Assembly: GCA_005878095.1 (NCBI GenBank)
Contig: VBNH01000062.1
Location: 1 to 61,386 of the forward strand
Source of the DNA: Gammaproteobacteria bacterium
Lineage (GTDB): Bacteria > Pseudomonadota > Gammaproteobacteria > Steroidobacterales > Steroidobacteraceae
Length of the DNA: 61,386 nt
Direction of reading: 5' to 3'
Shown here piece by piece: positions 25,999-34,449 of the stretch (the stretch's first letter is position 1; each line of letters opens with the position of its first letter). Below the pieces are notes generated by a model. It saw nothing but the letters and a program-made list of their open reading frames with translations, searched no databases and had not been told where the DNA came from. The position numbers and the translations under genes are program-made.

Positions 25999-27905
25999 CG
26001 ACGCGGCAATCCGATCTCATCGCCAGCGACATCGGCGCGTACCTGCGCGCGCACGAGCGCAAGAGCCTGCTGCGTTTCATCACCTGCGGGTCGGTCGATG
26101 ACGGCAAGTCGACGCTCATCGGCCGGCTGCTGTACGAATCGCAATTGATTTTCGACGACCAGCTCGCGGCCCTCGAGCACGACTCGCAGACGGTCGGCAC
26201 ACGCGGCGGGGAGCTGGATTTCGCGCTGCTGGTCGACGGGCTGGCGGCCGAGCGCGAGCAGGGCATCACCATCGACGTGGCCTACCGCTTCTTCTCCACC
26301 GAACGGCGCAAGTTCATCGTCGCCGACACGCCCGGGCACGAGCAGTACACCCGCAACATGGTGACCGGCGCCTCGACCGCGGATCTGGCAGTCATTCTCA
26401 TCGATGCCCGCAAGGGGCTGCTTACCCAGACGCGCCGCCACAGCTTCCTGGTGCGACTGCTGGGCATCTCGCGCGCGGTGCTGGCGATCAACAAGATGGA
26501 TCTGGTGGGATACTCGCGCGCCACCTTCGAGGCGATCCTCGCCGACTATCGCGCCTTCGCCGCGCGCATTGGACTCACCGACGTCACGCCCATTCCGCTC
26601 TCTGCGGTGCATGGTGACAACATCATCGCGCCCGGCCCCAACATGCCGTGGTACACGGGGCCGACACTCATGCAGCACCTGGAGAGCGTCGCGGTCGAGG
26701 CGGACAGCGGCGGCGCGGCCTTTCGCCTGCCGGTGCAATGGGTCAACCGGCCGCATGCGGACTTCCGTGGCTTTGCGGGGCAGATCGTCAGCGGCACGGT
26801 CACGCGGGGCGACCGCATCCGCGTGCTACCCTCGGGCCGCGAGAGCCGCGTCGCGCGCATCGTGACCGCGGACGGGGATCTGCCGGCCGCGGTCGCCGGG
26901 CAGTCCGTCACCCTCACGCTCGATTCCGAGATCGACGTCGGCCGCGGCGATGTCATCGCCGCGGGCGACTCACCGCCGCAGGTGGCCGACCAGTTCGAGG
27001 CGACCATCGTGTGGCTTCACGATGAGCCCATGCTGCAGGGGCGTGCGTACCTGATGAAGGCGGGCACGCGTACCGTGTCGGCGACCATCAGTCCGCTCAA
27101 GCACAAGATCAACGTCGACACCCTGGAGCACACGGCCGCCGAGCGGCTCGAGCTCAATGACATCGGCGTGTGCGAGCTGGAGCTCGACCGGGCGATCCCG
27201 TTCGAGGCCTACTGCGATAATCGCGCGCTCGGCGGGTTCATCCTCATCGACCGCCTCACCAACAGCACGGTGGGCGCCGGGCTCATCAACTTCGCGCTGC
27301 GGCGCTCGCAGAACGTGCACTGGCAGGCGCTCGACGTCGACAAGCAGGCGCGCTCACGGCTGAAGGGCCAGAAGGCGTGCGTGCTGTGGCTCACGGGTCT
27401 GTCGGGCGCGGGCAAATCCACCATCGCCAACCGCATCGAGAAGAAGCTCGCCGCCGCCGGAAGACACACCTATCTGCTCGACGGCGACAACGTCCGGCAC
27501 GGACTCAACAAGGACCTGGGGTTTACGGCCCAGGATCGCGTCGAGAACATCCGCCGTGTGGCCGAGGTGTCCAGGCTCATGGTCGACGCGGGCCTCATCG
27601 TGCTCGTGTCCTTCATTTCACCGTTCCGCTCCGAGCGGCGCATGGCGCGCGAGCTGTTTGCGCCCGGGGAGTTCCTCGAGGTGTTCGTCGACACGCCCCT
27701 GGCGGAAGCGGAGCGGCGCGACGTGAAGGGCTTGTACCGCAAGGCGCGGCGCGGCGAGCTCAAGAACTTCACCGGCATCGATTCACCCTACGAGGCGCCC
27801 GAGAACCCCGAGATACGCATCGACACCACCACGCTCACGCCCGAGCAGGCGGCCGAGCGGATCGTCGCGCATCTGCAAGCCCTCAAGGTGGCCGGCGGCC
27901 CATGA
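25995..27905 (+). CDS. cysNC: Sulfate adenylyltransferase subunit 1 / adenylylsulfate kinase fusion, CTG start
   Basis: This 636-residue bifunctional protein starts with the GTPase subunit of ATP sulfurylase: G1 GSVDDGKST (32-41), then DTPGHEQYT and NKMD. EF-Tu-like beta-barrels follow, then an APS kinase domain with P-loop GLSGAGKST near residue 468 that forms PAPS. No ATG, GTG or TTG is available near the conserved N-terminus. CTG at 25995 overlaps the cysD stop (CTGA) and has GGAGG seven bases upstream, so I take it as the start. The long open frame further upstream is inside cysD. The ATG of cysQ overlaps its stop. Confidence 0.92.
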   Translation: MTTRQSDLIASDIGAYLRAHERKSLLRFITCGSVDDGKSTLIGRLLYESQLIFDDQLAALEHDSQTVGTRGGELDFALLVDGLAAEREQGITIDVAYRFFSTERRKFIVADTPGHEQYTRNMVTGASTADLAVILIDARKGLLTQTRRHSFLVRLLGISRAVLAINKMDLVGYSRATFEAILADYRAFAARIGLTDVTPIPLSAVHGDNIIAPGPNMPWYTGPTLMQHLESVAVEADSGGAAFRLPVQWVNRPHADFRGFAGQIVSGTVTRGDRIRVLPSGRESRVARIVTADGDLPAAVAGQSVTLTLDSEIDVGRGDVIAAGDSPPQVADQFEATIVWLHDEPMLQGRAYLMKAGTRTVSATISPLKHKINVDTLEHTAAERLELNDIGVCELELDRAIPFEAYCDNRALGGFILIDRLTNSTVGAGLINFALRRSQNVHWQALDVDKQARSRLKGQKACVLWLTGLSGAGKSTIANRIEKKLAAAGRHTYLLDGDNVRHGLNKDLGFTAQDRVENIRRVAEVSRLMVDAGLIVLVSFISPFRSERRMARELFAPGEFLEVFVDTPLAEAERRDVKGLYRKARRGELKNFTGIDSPYEAPENPEIRIDTTTLTPEQAAERIVAHLQALKVAGGP

Positions 27906-28705
27906 GCGGCGCCCCGCACGAGCTGCTGGCGCGCGTGGCCGCGATCGCCCGCCGAGCGGGGCGCGAGATCCTCGAGATCTACGCAAGCGGCCAGCTCGCG
28001 TCGACCGCCAAGGCCGATGCCTCCCCGCTCACGGCTGCCGATCTGCGCGCGCATCGGCTCATCCTGGAGTCGCTGCACGAGCTCACGCCCGAGGTACCGG
28101 TGCTGTCCGAGGAGGCGGTGCACACGCGCTTCGCGCAGCGCTCGCAGTGGCGGCGCTACTGGCTCGTGGATCCGCTCGACGGCACCCGGGAGTTTCTGTC
28201 GCGCAACGGTGAGTTCACGGTGAACATCGCGCTCATCGAAGGGCATGCGCCGGCCCTGGGTGTGGTGCACGTTCCGGTGACCGACATGAGTTACCGGGGC
28301 TTGCCGGGGGTGGGCGCGTGGCGTGAGAGAGCCGGGGCGCGCGCCGAGGAGATTCACGTTGCGGCACGAGCCGGCGGGCCGGTGCGGGTCGTGGGCAGCC
28401 GCTCGCACCGCGGCGACTCACTCGATGCGTTTCTCGCGCGCGTCGGACCGCACGAGCTGCTGCCCGTCGGCAGCTCGCTCAAATTCTGCATGGTTGCCGA
28501 GGGCGCGGCGGACGTGTACCCGCGCCTGGGGCCCACCAGTGAGTGGGACACGGCGGCTGCGCACGCGGTGGTGACCGGGGCGGGCGGTACCGTGAGCCGC
28601 CTGGACGGGGAGCCGCTGCGGTACAACACCCGCGAAGAGCTGCTCAACCCGTTCTTCGTAGCCTACGGGCCGGGGGATCGCGACTGGCTCGCGCTGCTGC
28701 GCTGA
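27902..28705 (+). CDS. cysQ: 3'(2'),5'-bisphosphate nucleotidase
   Basis: This 267-residue enzyme of the inositol monophosphatase superfamily hydrolyses PAP, the by-product of PAPS use, to AMP. Metal-site motifs are visible: [27 protein letters not shown] and [35 protein letters not shown] is typical of CysQ. The ATG at 27902 overlaps the cysNC stop by four bases, so cysD-cysNC-cysQ form one coupled unit that makes PAPS and recycles PAP. The PAPS reductase gene is not in the window. Confidence 0.94.
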   Translation: MSGAPHELLARVAAIARRAGREILEIYASGQLASTAKADASPLTAADLRAHRLILESLHELTPEVPVLSEEAVHTRFAQRSQWRRYWLVDPLDGTREFLSRNGEFTVNIALIEGHAPALGVVHVPVTDMSYRGLPGVGAWRERAGARAEEIHVAARAGGPVRVVGSRSHRGDSLDAFLARVGPHELLPVGSSLKFCMVAEGAADVYPRLGPTSEWDTAAAHAVVTGAGGTVSRLDGEPLRYNTREELLNPFFVAYGPGDRDWLALLR

Positions 28706-28722
28706 GCGTCGATCGTTTGCAT

Positions 28723-28743
28723 GGGTGACACACCCCTGAGGGG
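28723..28743 (+). promoter_or_regulatory. Two mutually exclusive mini-hairpins over the thiolase SD
   Basis: GGGTG-ACA-CACCC (28723-28735) and CCCC-TGA-GGGG (28733-28743) overlap and cannot form together. The second would bury the GAGGGG ribosome-binding site just before ATG 28746. The stems are short, so this is suggestive only. Confidence 0.25.
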
Positions 28744-28745
28744 CA

Positions 28746-29900
28746 ATGGGTAACGAGGCCTACATCATCGGCGCGGTACGCACGCCGACCGGCAGGAAGA
28801 AGGGCAGCCTGGCGGCGGTGCACGCTGCGGATCTCGGCGCGCACGCCATCAGGTCACTCATCGAGCGCACCGGCGTGGATCCGGGAGAGATCGATGACGT
28901 CGTTTTCGGCTGCGTCGATCAGCTGGGACCGCTGGCCGGCGACATTGCGCGCACCTGTTGGCTCGCCGCAGGCCTGCCCGAGCATGTTCCGGGCACCACC
29001 GTAGACCGCCAATGCGGCTCGTCGCAGCAGGCGGTGCACTTTGCGGCGCAGGCCGTCATGAGCGGAACGCAGGACCTCGTCGTTGCCGGCGGCGTGCAGA
29101 CCATGAACCAGATTCCGCTCGGGGCGGCGATGGTTGCGGGGCGGGCGTTCGGCCACTCCGACCCGTTCAGTGCCTCGCGCGGCTGGCGCGAGCGCTATGG
29201 CGGTGAGGAGGTGTCGCAATTCCGCGCGGCAGAAATGATCGCCGCGAAGTGGAATATCAGCCGCCGGCAGATGGAGGAATTCGCGCTCGAGAGCAACCGC
29301 CGCGCGCTCGAGGCCATCGGGCGCGGGTTCTTTACGCGCGAAATAGCCCCCATCAACGGCCTGGAGCAGGACGAGACGCCGCGCACGGGTACCACGCTCG
29401 AGAAGATGGCGCTGCTCGAGCCGCTCGCGCCCGGCGGCCGTATCACCGCGGCCGTGTCCAGCCAGATCGCCGATGCCGCCGCGGCGCTGCTGATCGCCTC
29501 GGAGGGTGCGGTGAGGCGCCGGAGCCTCAAGCCCCGCGCGCGCATCCACCACCTCTCGGTTCGGGGTGCGGATCCGGTCTGGATGTTGACCGCGCCCATT
29601 CCCGCGACGCAGTACGCGTTATCCAGGAGCGGCCTGAAGCTCGCCGATATCGATCTGGTCGAGATCAACGAAGCCTTCGCCTCGGTGGTGCTCGCCTGGC
29701 AACGCGACCTGGACGCAGATCCCGCGCGCGTCAACGTCAACGGTGGCGCGATCGCCCTCGGGCACCCGCTGGGGGCGACCGGCGCCAGACTCATGACGTC
29801 ACTCCTTCACGAGCTGGAACGGCGCGGCGCGCGCTACGGCCTGCAGACCATGTGCGAGGGCGGGGGCCAGGCGAACGTGACGATCATCGAGAGGCTGTGA
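28746..29900 (+). CDS. Acetyl-CoA acetyltransferase (thiolase)
   Basis: This 384-residue enzyme of the thiolase superfamily either condenses two acetyl-CoA or cleaves 3-ketoacyl-CoA. The nucleophile is C90 in TTVDRQCGSSQQAVHFAAQ. The other active-site blocks are EINEAFASVVLAW, NVNGGAIALGHPLGATGAR and QTMCEGGGQANVTI, which hold the catalytic His and second Cys. The length and the DRQCGSS variant resemble degradative or steroid-type thiolases as much as PhaA. No partner beta-oxidation genes lie nearby, so the substrate is open. It begins 40 bp after cysQ. Confidence 0.9.
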   Translation: MGNEAYIIGAVRTPTGRKKGSLAAVHAADLGAHAIRSLIERTGVDPGEIDDVVFGCVDQLGPLAGDIARTCWLAAGLPEHVPGTTVDRQCGSSQQAVHFAAQAVMSGTQDLVVAGGVQTMNQIPLGAAMVAGRAFGHSDPFSASRGWRERYGGEEVSQFRAAEMIAAKWNISRRQMEEFALESNRRALEAIGRGFFTREIAPINGLEQDETPRTGTTLEKMALLEPLAPGGRITAAVSSQIADAAAALLIASEGAVRRRSLKPRARIHHLSVRGADPVWMLTAPIPATQYALSRSGLKLADIDLVEINEAFASVVLAWQRDLDADPARVNVNGGAIALGHPLGATGARLMTSLLHELERRGARYGLQTMCEGGGQANVTIIERL

Positions 29901-29979
29901 CAGGGCGTGGCTTGTGCCGATGTGTCGGCGGCGAGGGAGCCGCGCGTGAAGCGGTGATCGTCCCGAGCGCCGCTGCCGG

Positions 29980-30462
29980 GTGCAGCGAGTGAGCGGCGCA
30001 GCGCGGCAATACCGACTGGACGATATCGACCGCCGCATCATCGCGGCGCTCAGGAGCGACGGGCGCGCCACCAATCAGCGCATCGCGCGCAGCCTGCGCA
30101 TCTCGCCGGCCACGGTGGGTGCGCGCATCCGCCGCCTGCGGAACATGAACGCCATGCGTGTCGTGGCGGTGAGCGACTTTGCGGCCCTCGGCTGCAAGGT
30201 GCTGCTGGCGGTCGGCATCCAGGTGCAGGGCCGGCCCGCGCCGGAAGTGGCGCACGAGCTGGCCGCGCTGCCGCAGGTATTCGCCGCGCACCTCGTCACG
30301 GGTGCGCACGCCGTCGAGATCCTGGTGGCGCTGCACGATCTGGACGAACTGGAGGCGTTCCTGCTGCGCGACCTGGCGAAGATCCGCGGCATTGGCACGC
30401 TCGCGGCAGGGATCGCGGCGCAGGTGATCAAGTACGACTTCGACCGGGCACCGATCACATGA
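29980..30462 (+). CDS. Lrp/AsnC family transcriptional regulator (first of tandem pair)
   Basis: This 160-residue protein has an N-terminal winged helix-turn-helix (LDDIDRRIIAALRSDGRATN, RIARSLRISPATVGARIRRL) and a C-terminal RAM/ligand domain (LLAVGIQVQGRPAPEVAHEL, VFAAHLVTGAHAVEILVALH). Lrp-type proteins are octameric or dimeric regulators of amino-acid metabolism. GTG at 29980 or GTG at 29989 could start it; both precede the HTH. The stop overlaps the ATG of a second Lrp paralogue, which suggests hetero-oligomer formation or joint dosage. Confidence 0.85.
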   Translation: MQRVSGAARQYRLDDIDRRIIAALRSDGRATNQRIARSLRISPATVGARIRRLRNMNAMRVVAVSDFAALGCKVLLAVGIQVQGRPAPEVAHELAALPQVFAAHLVTGAHAVEILVALHDLDELEAFLLRDLAKIRGIGTLAAGIAAQVIKYDFDRAPIT

Positions 30463-30947
30463 AGACTCCGCCCCCCAGCCTCGACCGGCTCGATCGGCGG
30501 ATTGTCGAGCTTCTGACAGTGGATGCGCGGGTGAGCAACCGCCGGATCGCTGCCCAGCTCGGCGTGACCGAAGGCACGATCCGCGGCCGCATCAAGCGCC
30601 TGGAAGAGGGCGGGGCGATCCGTCTCACCGCGGTCACGAACCTCGCGTTTGCAGGCTCTCCCAGGCTGGCGCTGATTGGAGTCCACGCACAGCACGGGGA
30701 GCTCGGGGCGCTGTGTCAGAAGATTGCCGCCATGCCCGAGATCGAGGGCGTCATCCTGATGCTCGGGCGGTTCGACATCCTGGCGATCGGACTGTTCGGC
30801 GCGCTCGAGGACATTGCGCAGATTGTCAACAATCGTATCCTTGCCCTGCCGGGCGTGCGTCACGTCGAGACCTCGGTAGCGGTGAAGACTCTCAAGCATG
30901 AGCACCGCGCGGCAAAGATAACCCCCGTGCGCCGCGGCGGCGGCTAG
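30459..30947 (+). CDS. Lrp/AsnC family transcriptional regulator (second of tandem pair)
   Basis: This 162-residue protein is paralogous to its upstream neighbour. The HTH is LDRLDRRIVELLTVDARVSN with RRIAAQLGVTEGTIRGRIKR, and the RAM domain includes LIGVHAQHGELGALCQKIA and GVILMLGRFDILAIGLFG. The C-terminus is basic. The ATG overlaps the preceding stop (ATGA). Target genes are not certain; the thiolase upstream and the arginine genes downstream are candidates. Confidence 0.87.
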   Translation: MKTPPPSLDRLDRRIVELLTVDARVSNRRIAAQLGVTEGTIRGRIKRLEEGGAIRLTAVTNLAFAGSPRLALIGVHAQHGELGALCQKIAAMPEIEGVILMLGRFDILAIGLFGALEDIAQIVNNRILALPGVRHVETSVAVKTLKHEHRAAKITPVRRGGG

Positions 30948-30996
30948 CCGCGAGCGGCCGCGAACTCGAGCGGCAGCGCTGCGGGCAACGGCAACT

Positions 30997-31392
30997 TCAG
31001 ATCTCGTCCGGGATGATGCGCGCCACCACCTCCCCGATGTTGGTTCGGGTTCCGTGGCGGGCGGGAGCCTGCAGGCGGTATTCGTCGAAGATCTGGTAGT
31101 GGACCACGTGACTGAAGCGCAGCTCCCGCTCCACCGGCCAGTCGGTGAAGCTCTCCTCGGCGCGCAGCACGATATCCGCTGCGTTGCTGGCGTTGGGCCC
31201 GAGACGCCGCGCGACCACGGCGATGTAGAGTTCTCGACCGCTGAGCTCCGGGTGCTCGCGGTGCACGAGCTGGTACAGCTCCAGCAGTTCCCTGCTTGCC
31301 CGCCTGGCGTAGCGTCGTTCGTCATGCGCTACGGACACGCCCAGATTGCCCGGGAACTGCCGCAGCCGGCCCAACAGTTCACGTAACGGCAT
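30997..31392 (-). CDS. Hypothetical protein co-transcribed with an Lrp regulator
   Basis: This 131-residue protein has no signal or membrane segment. It is helical in its first half (RRYARRASRELLELYQLVHR, ELSGRELYIAVVARRLG) and ends with ARHGTRTNIGEVVARIIPDE. I do not recognise it. The start is well supported: GGGAGGG precedes ATG at 31392. It lies 9 bp downstream of the Lrp gene at 31402-31824 on the same strand, so the two are probably one transcript facing away from ocd. Confidence 0.6.
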   Translation of the reverse strand: MPLRELLGRLRQFPGNLGVSVAHDERRYARRASRELLELYQLVHREHPELSGRELYIAVVARRLGPNASNAADIVLRAEESFTDWPVERELRFSHVVHYQIFDEYRLQAPARHGTRTNIGEVVARIIPDEI

Positions 31393-31401
31393 CCGCCCTC
31401 C

Positions 31402-31824
31402 CTAGAATTTGAACGTGGACAGCAGCAGGCTCGTCTCGGTCTGTGAGATTCCCTCGATCAGCCGGATACGCGCCAGCACGCGATCGAAACCCTCCAGGCT
31501 GTCGGCGCGCAGCTCGGCAACGATGTCCCAGCGCCCATTGGTGCTGTGCAGCGCGGCCACGGCCGGGTCGCCGCGCAGCGCCTTGAGCACCGCATCGACC
31601 TTGTTGCCCTCCACCGCGACGGTCATGAAGGCGCGCATGCGCGGCTCCTCGACGTCGGGCTTCAGACGCACCGTGTAACCGACGATGGTGCCGTTGGCGG
31701 CCAGCCGCCCCATGCGGTTCTGCACCGTTCCGCGAGCGACCCCCAGCGCCTTCGCCAGCGAAGCGACCGTAGCGCGGGCGTCGTTGCGCAGCAGGCCGAT
31801 CAACTGACGGTCGGTATCATCCAC
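31402..31824 (-). CDS. Lrp/AsnC family regulator divergent from ornithine cyclodeaminase
   Basis: This 140-residue protein has an HTH (MDDTDRQLIGLLRNDARATV, LAKALGVARGTVQNRMGRL) and a RAM domain (AFMTVAVEGNKVDAVLKAL, NGRWDIVAELRADSLEGFD). It lies divergently next to ocd-arginase with a 170-bp AT-rich control region between, the usual arrangement for a local regulator that senses arginine or ornithine. That ligand is inference from position. CAGGAGAC upstream of the ATG is an acceptable SD. Confidence 0.88.
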   Translation of the reverse strand: MDDTDRQLIGLLRNDARATVASLAKALGVARGTVQNRMGRLAANGTIVGYTVRLKPDVEEPRMRAFMTVAVEGNKVDAVLKALRGDPAVAALHSTNGRWDIVAELRADSLEGFDRVLARIRLIEGISQTETSLLLSTFKF

Positions 31825-31840
31825 ATGGGTCTCCTGCAGT

Positions 31841-31890
31841 GCAATATATCATCAGAACGTCAATGATGCGTGTCATTATGATCAATATAG
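31841..31890. promoter_or_regulatory. Nested palindrome in the lrp-ocd control region
   Basis: The region is much richer in AT than its surroundings. An inner AATGA-TGCGTG-TCATT (31862-31877) is flanked by ATATATCAT (31843-31851) on the left and ATGATCAATAT (31878-31888) on the right, which are imperfect inverted arms. This is the expected form and place of an Lrp-type operator. Binding is inference. Confidence 0.45.
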
Positions 31891-31994
31891 CGCCAGTTAT
31901 GAACAGGTTTCTGGCTTTCTTTTGGTTGTGAGCGGACCGACCATGAGATGCGGCCACCCTCACACAGCCTTCACGGCCGCCGCCGGAGTCAGTC

Positions 31995-33065
31995 ATGGTC
32001 GATTTCATCGGCATCGCGCGTATCCAGGAACTCGTCGCCCGGCGCGGGGCGGCGCGCTTCATAGAAGAGCTGGCGGGTGAGATCGAGGCGGATTTCCTGC
32101 GCTGGAGCGCGTTCGACAAGTCCCCGCGGCATGCGACGCATTCGCCGCTGGGCGTGATCGAGCTCATGCCGGCTTCGGACGGGCGGCTGTACGCCTTCAA
32201 GTACGTGAACGGACACCCGAAGAACACCGCCGTGGGGCTGCTCACGGTGACGGCGTTCGGGGTCCTGGCGGATGTTCAGACCGGCTACCCGCTGCTGCTC
32301 GCGGAGCTGACCCTCACCACGGCGCTGCGCACAGCCGCAACCTCGGCACTCGCAGCCCGCCGCATGGCACGCCCGGACAGCCGGGTGATGGCCCTGATCG
32401 GCAACGGCGCGCAGAGCGAATTCCAGACCATCGCCTTCCATCACATGCTCGGCATCCGCGAAGTGCGGCTGTACGACACCGACGCCGGTGCGACCGCCAA
32501 GCTCGAGCACAATCTCGCGCGGCTGCAGCTGCCGGAGCTTCGGGTGCTGCGCTGCGGGTCGAGCGCGGAGGCGGTACAGGGCGCCGATATCGTCACGACC
32601 GTCACGGCCGACAAGCGCAACGCCACGATTCTGACATCGCAGATGATCGCCGCGGGGGTACACCTGAACGCGGTGGGCGGCGATTGCCCGGGCAAGACCG
32701 AGCTGCATCCGGACATTCTGCGGCGTGCGGATGTGCGAGTGGTCGTGGAGTACGAGCCGCAGTCGCGCATCGAGGGCGAGATCCAGCAGATGAGCGCGGC
32801 CTTCCCCGTGATCGAACTCGCAGCGCTGCTTGCCGGGCAAGCGCCCGGGCGCGGCAGCGATCGCGAGGTCACGATTTTCGACTCGGTCGGGTTTGCATTG
32901 GAGGATTTCTCTTCGCTGCGCTACCTGCTGCGCATCCATCATGAGGAGCGCGGCGCGCAGCAGCAGATCGATCTGCTGCCGGATCTGGAGGATCCGAAGG
33001 ACCTGTTCGCGCTGCTGTTGCCCGAGCCGCTGCAGCTTAGCGCTCGCCCCGGGGTGGCGGCGTGA
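31995..33065 (+). CDS. Ornithine cyclodeaminase
   Basis: This 356-residue NAD-dependent enzyme of the ornithine cyclodeaminase/mu-crystallin family converts ornithine to proline and ammonia. The Rossmann motif VMALIGNGAQSEFQ, the substrate region LTLTTALRTAATSALAARRM and NAVGGDCPGKTELHPDIL are typical of bacterial enzymes of this group. The C-terminal extension of about 40 residues (LLRIHHEERGAQQQIDLLPD) matches the longer ornithine-specific forms. The stop overlaps the arginase GTG. Together they turn arginine into proline, urea and ammonia. Confidence 0.93.
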   Translation: MVDFIGIARIQELVARRGAARFIEELAGEIEADFLRWSAFDKSPRHATHSPLGVIELMPASDGRLYAFKYVNGHPKNTAVGLLTVTAFGVLADVQTGYPLLLAELTLTTALRTAATSALAARRMARPDSRVMALIGNGAQSEFQTIAFHHMLGIREVRLYDTDAGATAKLEHNLARLQLPELRVLRCGSSAEAVQGADIVTTVTADKRNATILTSQMIAAGVHLNAVGGDCPGKTELHPDILRRADVRVVVEYEPQSRIEGEIQQMSAAFPVIELAALLAGQAPGRGSDREVTIFDSVGFALEDFSSLRYLLRIHHEERGAQQQIDLLPDLEDPKDLFALLLPEPLQLSARPGVAA

Positions 33066-34057
33066 GCAGCCCCCGCAAGGCGACCCTCATCGGCGCGCCC
33101 ACGGACGTGGGCGCGGCGGACCGGGGCGCTTCCATGGGCCCTGAGGCGCTGCGCGTGGCGGGGCTGGCCGCCGCGTTGGGTGCGCGCGAGCTGCAGGTGC
33201 TGGATCTCGGTAACCTGAACGGACCGGGAAATCCCTGGCAGCCGCCGCGGGACGGGTACCGGCATCTGCCGCAGGTGGTGCGCTGGAACCAGTTGGTGCA
33301 CGAGGCCGTGTACGCGCAGCTGCAGCAGGAGCGGCTCCCGGTCCTTCTGGGCGGCGATCACTGTCTCGGCGTGGGCTCGATCAGCGCGGTAGCACGCCAC
33401 TGCCGCGAGCGGCGCCGCAAACTGCGGGTGCTGTGGCTCGATGCGCACGCCGACTTCAACACCAGCGCACTGTCCCCGAGCGGCAATGTGCACGGCATGC
33501 CGCTCGCCTGTCTGTGCGGGTTCGGACCGCCCGAGCTGACCGGGCTCGGCGGAGTTTCCCCCGCCATTCATCCCTCGTGGGTGCGTCAGGTCGGCATCCG
33601 CAGTGTCGATGCCGGTGAGAAGCGTTTCGTCCACGAGCAGGGCCTCGAAGTGTTCGACATGCGCTACCTCGATGAGATGGGCATGCGTCAGACCATGGAA
33701 CAGGCGCTCGCGGGACTCGACAACGACACACACCTGCACGTGAGCTTCGACGTCGACTTCCTCGATCCTGATATTGCGCCCGGCGTGGGCACGCAGGTCC
33801 CCGGTGGCCCGACCTACCGCGAAGCGCAGCTGTGCATGGAAATGATCGCCGACACGCGCCGCCTGGCTTCGCTGGACGTGGTCGAGCTCAATCCGGCGTT
33901 CGATGTGCACAACAGGACCGCAGTCCTCGCCGTCGATCTCATCGAATCGCTGTTCGGCAAGAGCACGCTCGTGCGCCGCCCCGTATGGCGTCGGCCCGCG
34001 CAGGTCCGCACGCCCGCGCCCGCGCGCAGGCGCGGGGCTGCGCCTCAGATCGGTTGA
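33062..34057 (+). CDS. Arginase
   Basis: This 331-residue ureohydrolase carries all manganese-binding motifs: GGDHCLG, LWLDAHADFNT, and SFDVDFLDPDIAPGVG. The substrate-side motif GNVHGMPLA is also present. It is most like true arginases (N-terminal GAPTDVGAADRGASMGPEAL), which release ornithine and urea, and the neighbouring ornithine cyclodeaminase supports that. The start is GTG at 33062, overlapping the ocd stop by four bases. The last 35 residues are Arg/Pro/Ala-rich and beyond the usual family end. Confidence 0.93.
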   Translation: MSSPRKATLIGAPTDVGAADRGASMGPEALRVAGLAAALGARELQVLDLGNLNGPGNPWQPPRDGYRHLPQVVRWNQLVHEAVYAQLQQERLPVLLGGDHCLGVGSISAVARHCRERRRKLRVLWLDAHADFNTSALSPSGNVHGMPLACLCGFGPPELTGLGGVSPAIHPSWVRQVGIRSVDAGEKRFVHEQGLEVFDMRYLDEMGMRQTMEQALAGLDNDTHLHVSFDVDFLDPDIAPGVGTQVPGGPTYREAQLCMEMIADTRRLASLDVVELNPAFDVHNRTAVLAVDLIESLFGKSTLVRRPVWRRPAQVRTPAPARRRGAAPQIG

Positions 34058-34202
34058 TCCGTCGACTCGCGCCGGCGCACAGGGAGCAGTGCGCGGCGGC
34101 AGCCGTGCGTCGCGTTGCAATTACTGCAGGTCGGCAGCATCATGCGTGCCCGCGAACAACAAACACACGGGCCCCGCCAGCGGGCTGGAAGGTGAGAGAT
34201 CC

Positions 34203-34418
34203 ATGGTCGATAGTGTCTACAAGATCATCGAACTGGTCGGGACCAGCACCGAGTCTTGGGAGAAGGCCGCGGGTGCGGCGGTTACGCAGGCCGCCAAGAG
34301 CTTGCGGGATCTGCGCATCGTCGAGGTGGTGCAGCTGGACTTGCAGGTGCAGAACGGCAAGGTGAAGACTTACCGCGCCAAAGTGAAGGTCTCCTTCAAG
34401 TTTGAAGGCAAGAACTAG
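34203..34418 (+). CDS. Dodecin (flavin-storage protein)
   Basis: This 71-residue protein has the dodecin pattern MVDSVYKIIELVGTSTESWE, AKSLRDLRIVEVVQLDLQV and KVKTYRAKVKVSFKFE. Dodecins form hollow dodecamers that bind riboflavin or FMN and buffer free flavin. The ATG at 34203 matches the family start; the in-frame open sequence upstream is not conserved. GGTGAGAGATCC precedes it. A perfect 8-bp hairpin begins at the last base of the stop codon. Confidence 0.93.
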   Translation: MVDSVYKIIELVGTSTESWEKAAGAAVTQAAKSLRDLRIVEVVQLDLQVQNGKVKTYRAKVKVSFKFEGKN

Positions 34419-34436
34419 CGCCCGATCCTCGGGCGC
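34418..34436. terminator. Perfect 8-bp hairpin between dodecin and racemase genes
   Basis: GCGCCCGA-TCC-TCGGGCGC lies between the convergent stops at 34418 and 34450. It is the cleanest hairpin at a gene end in the window and could end transcripts from both sides, although no T-run is present. Confidence 0.45.
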
Positions 34437-34449
34437 CGCAATCGACCCG

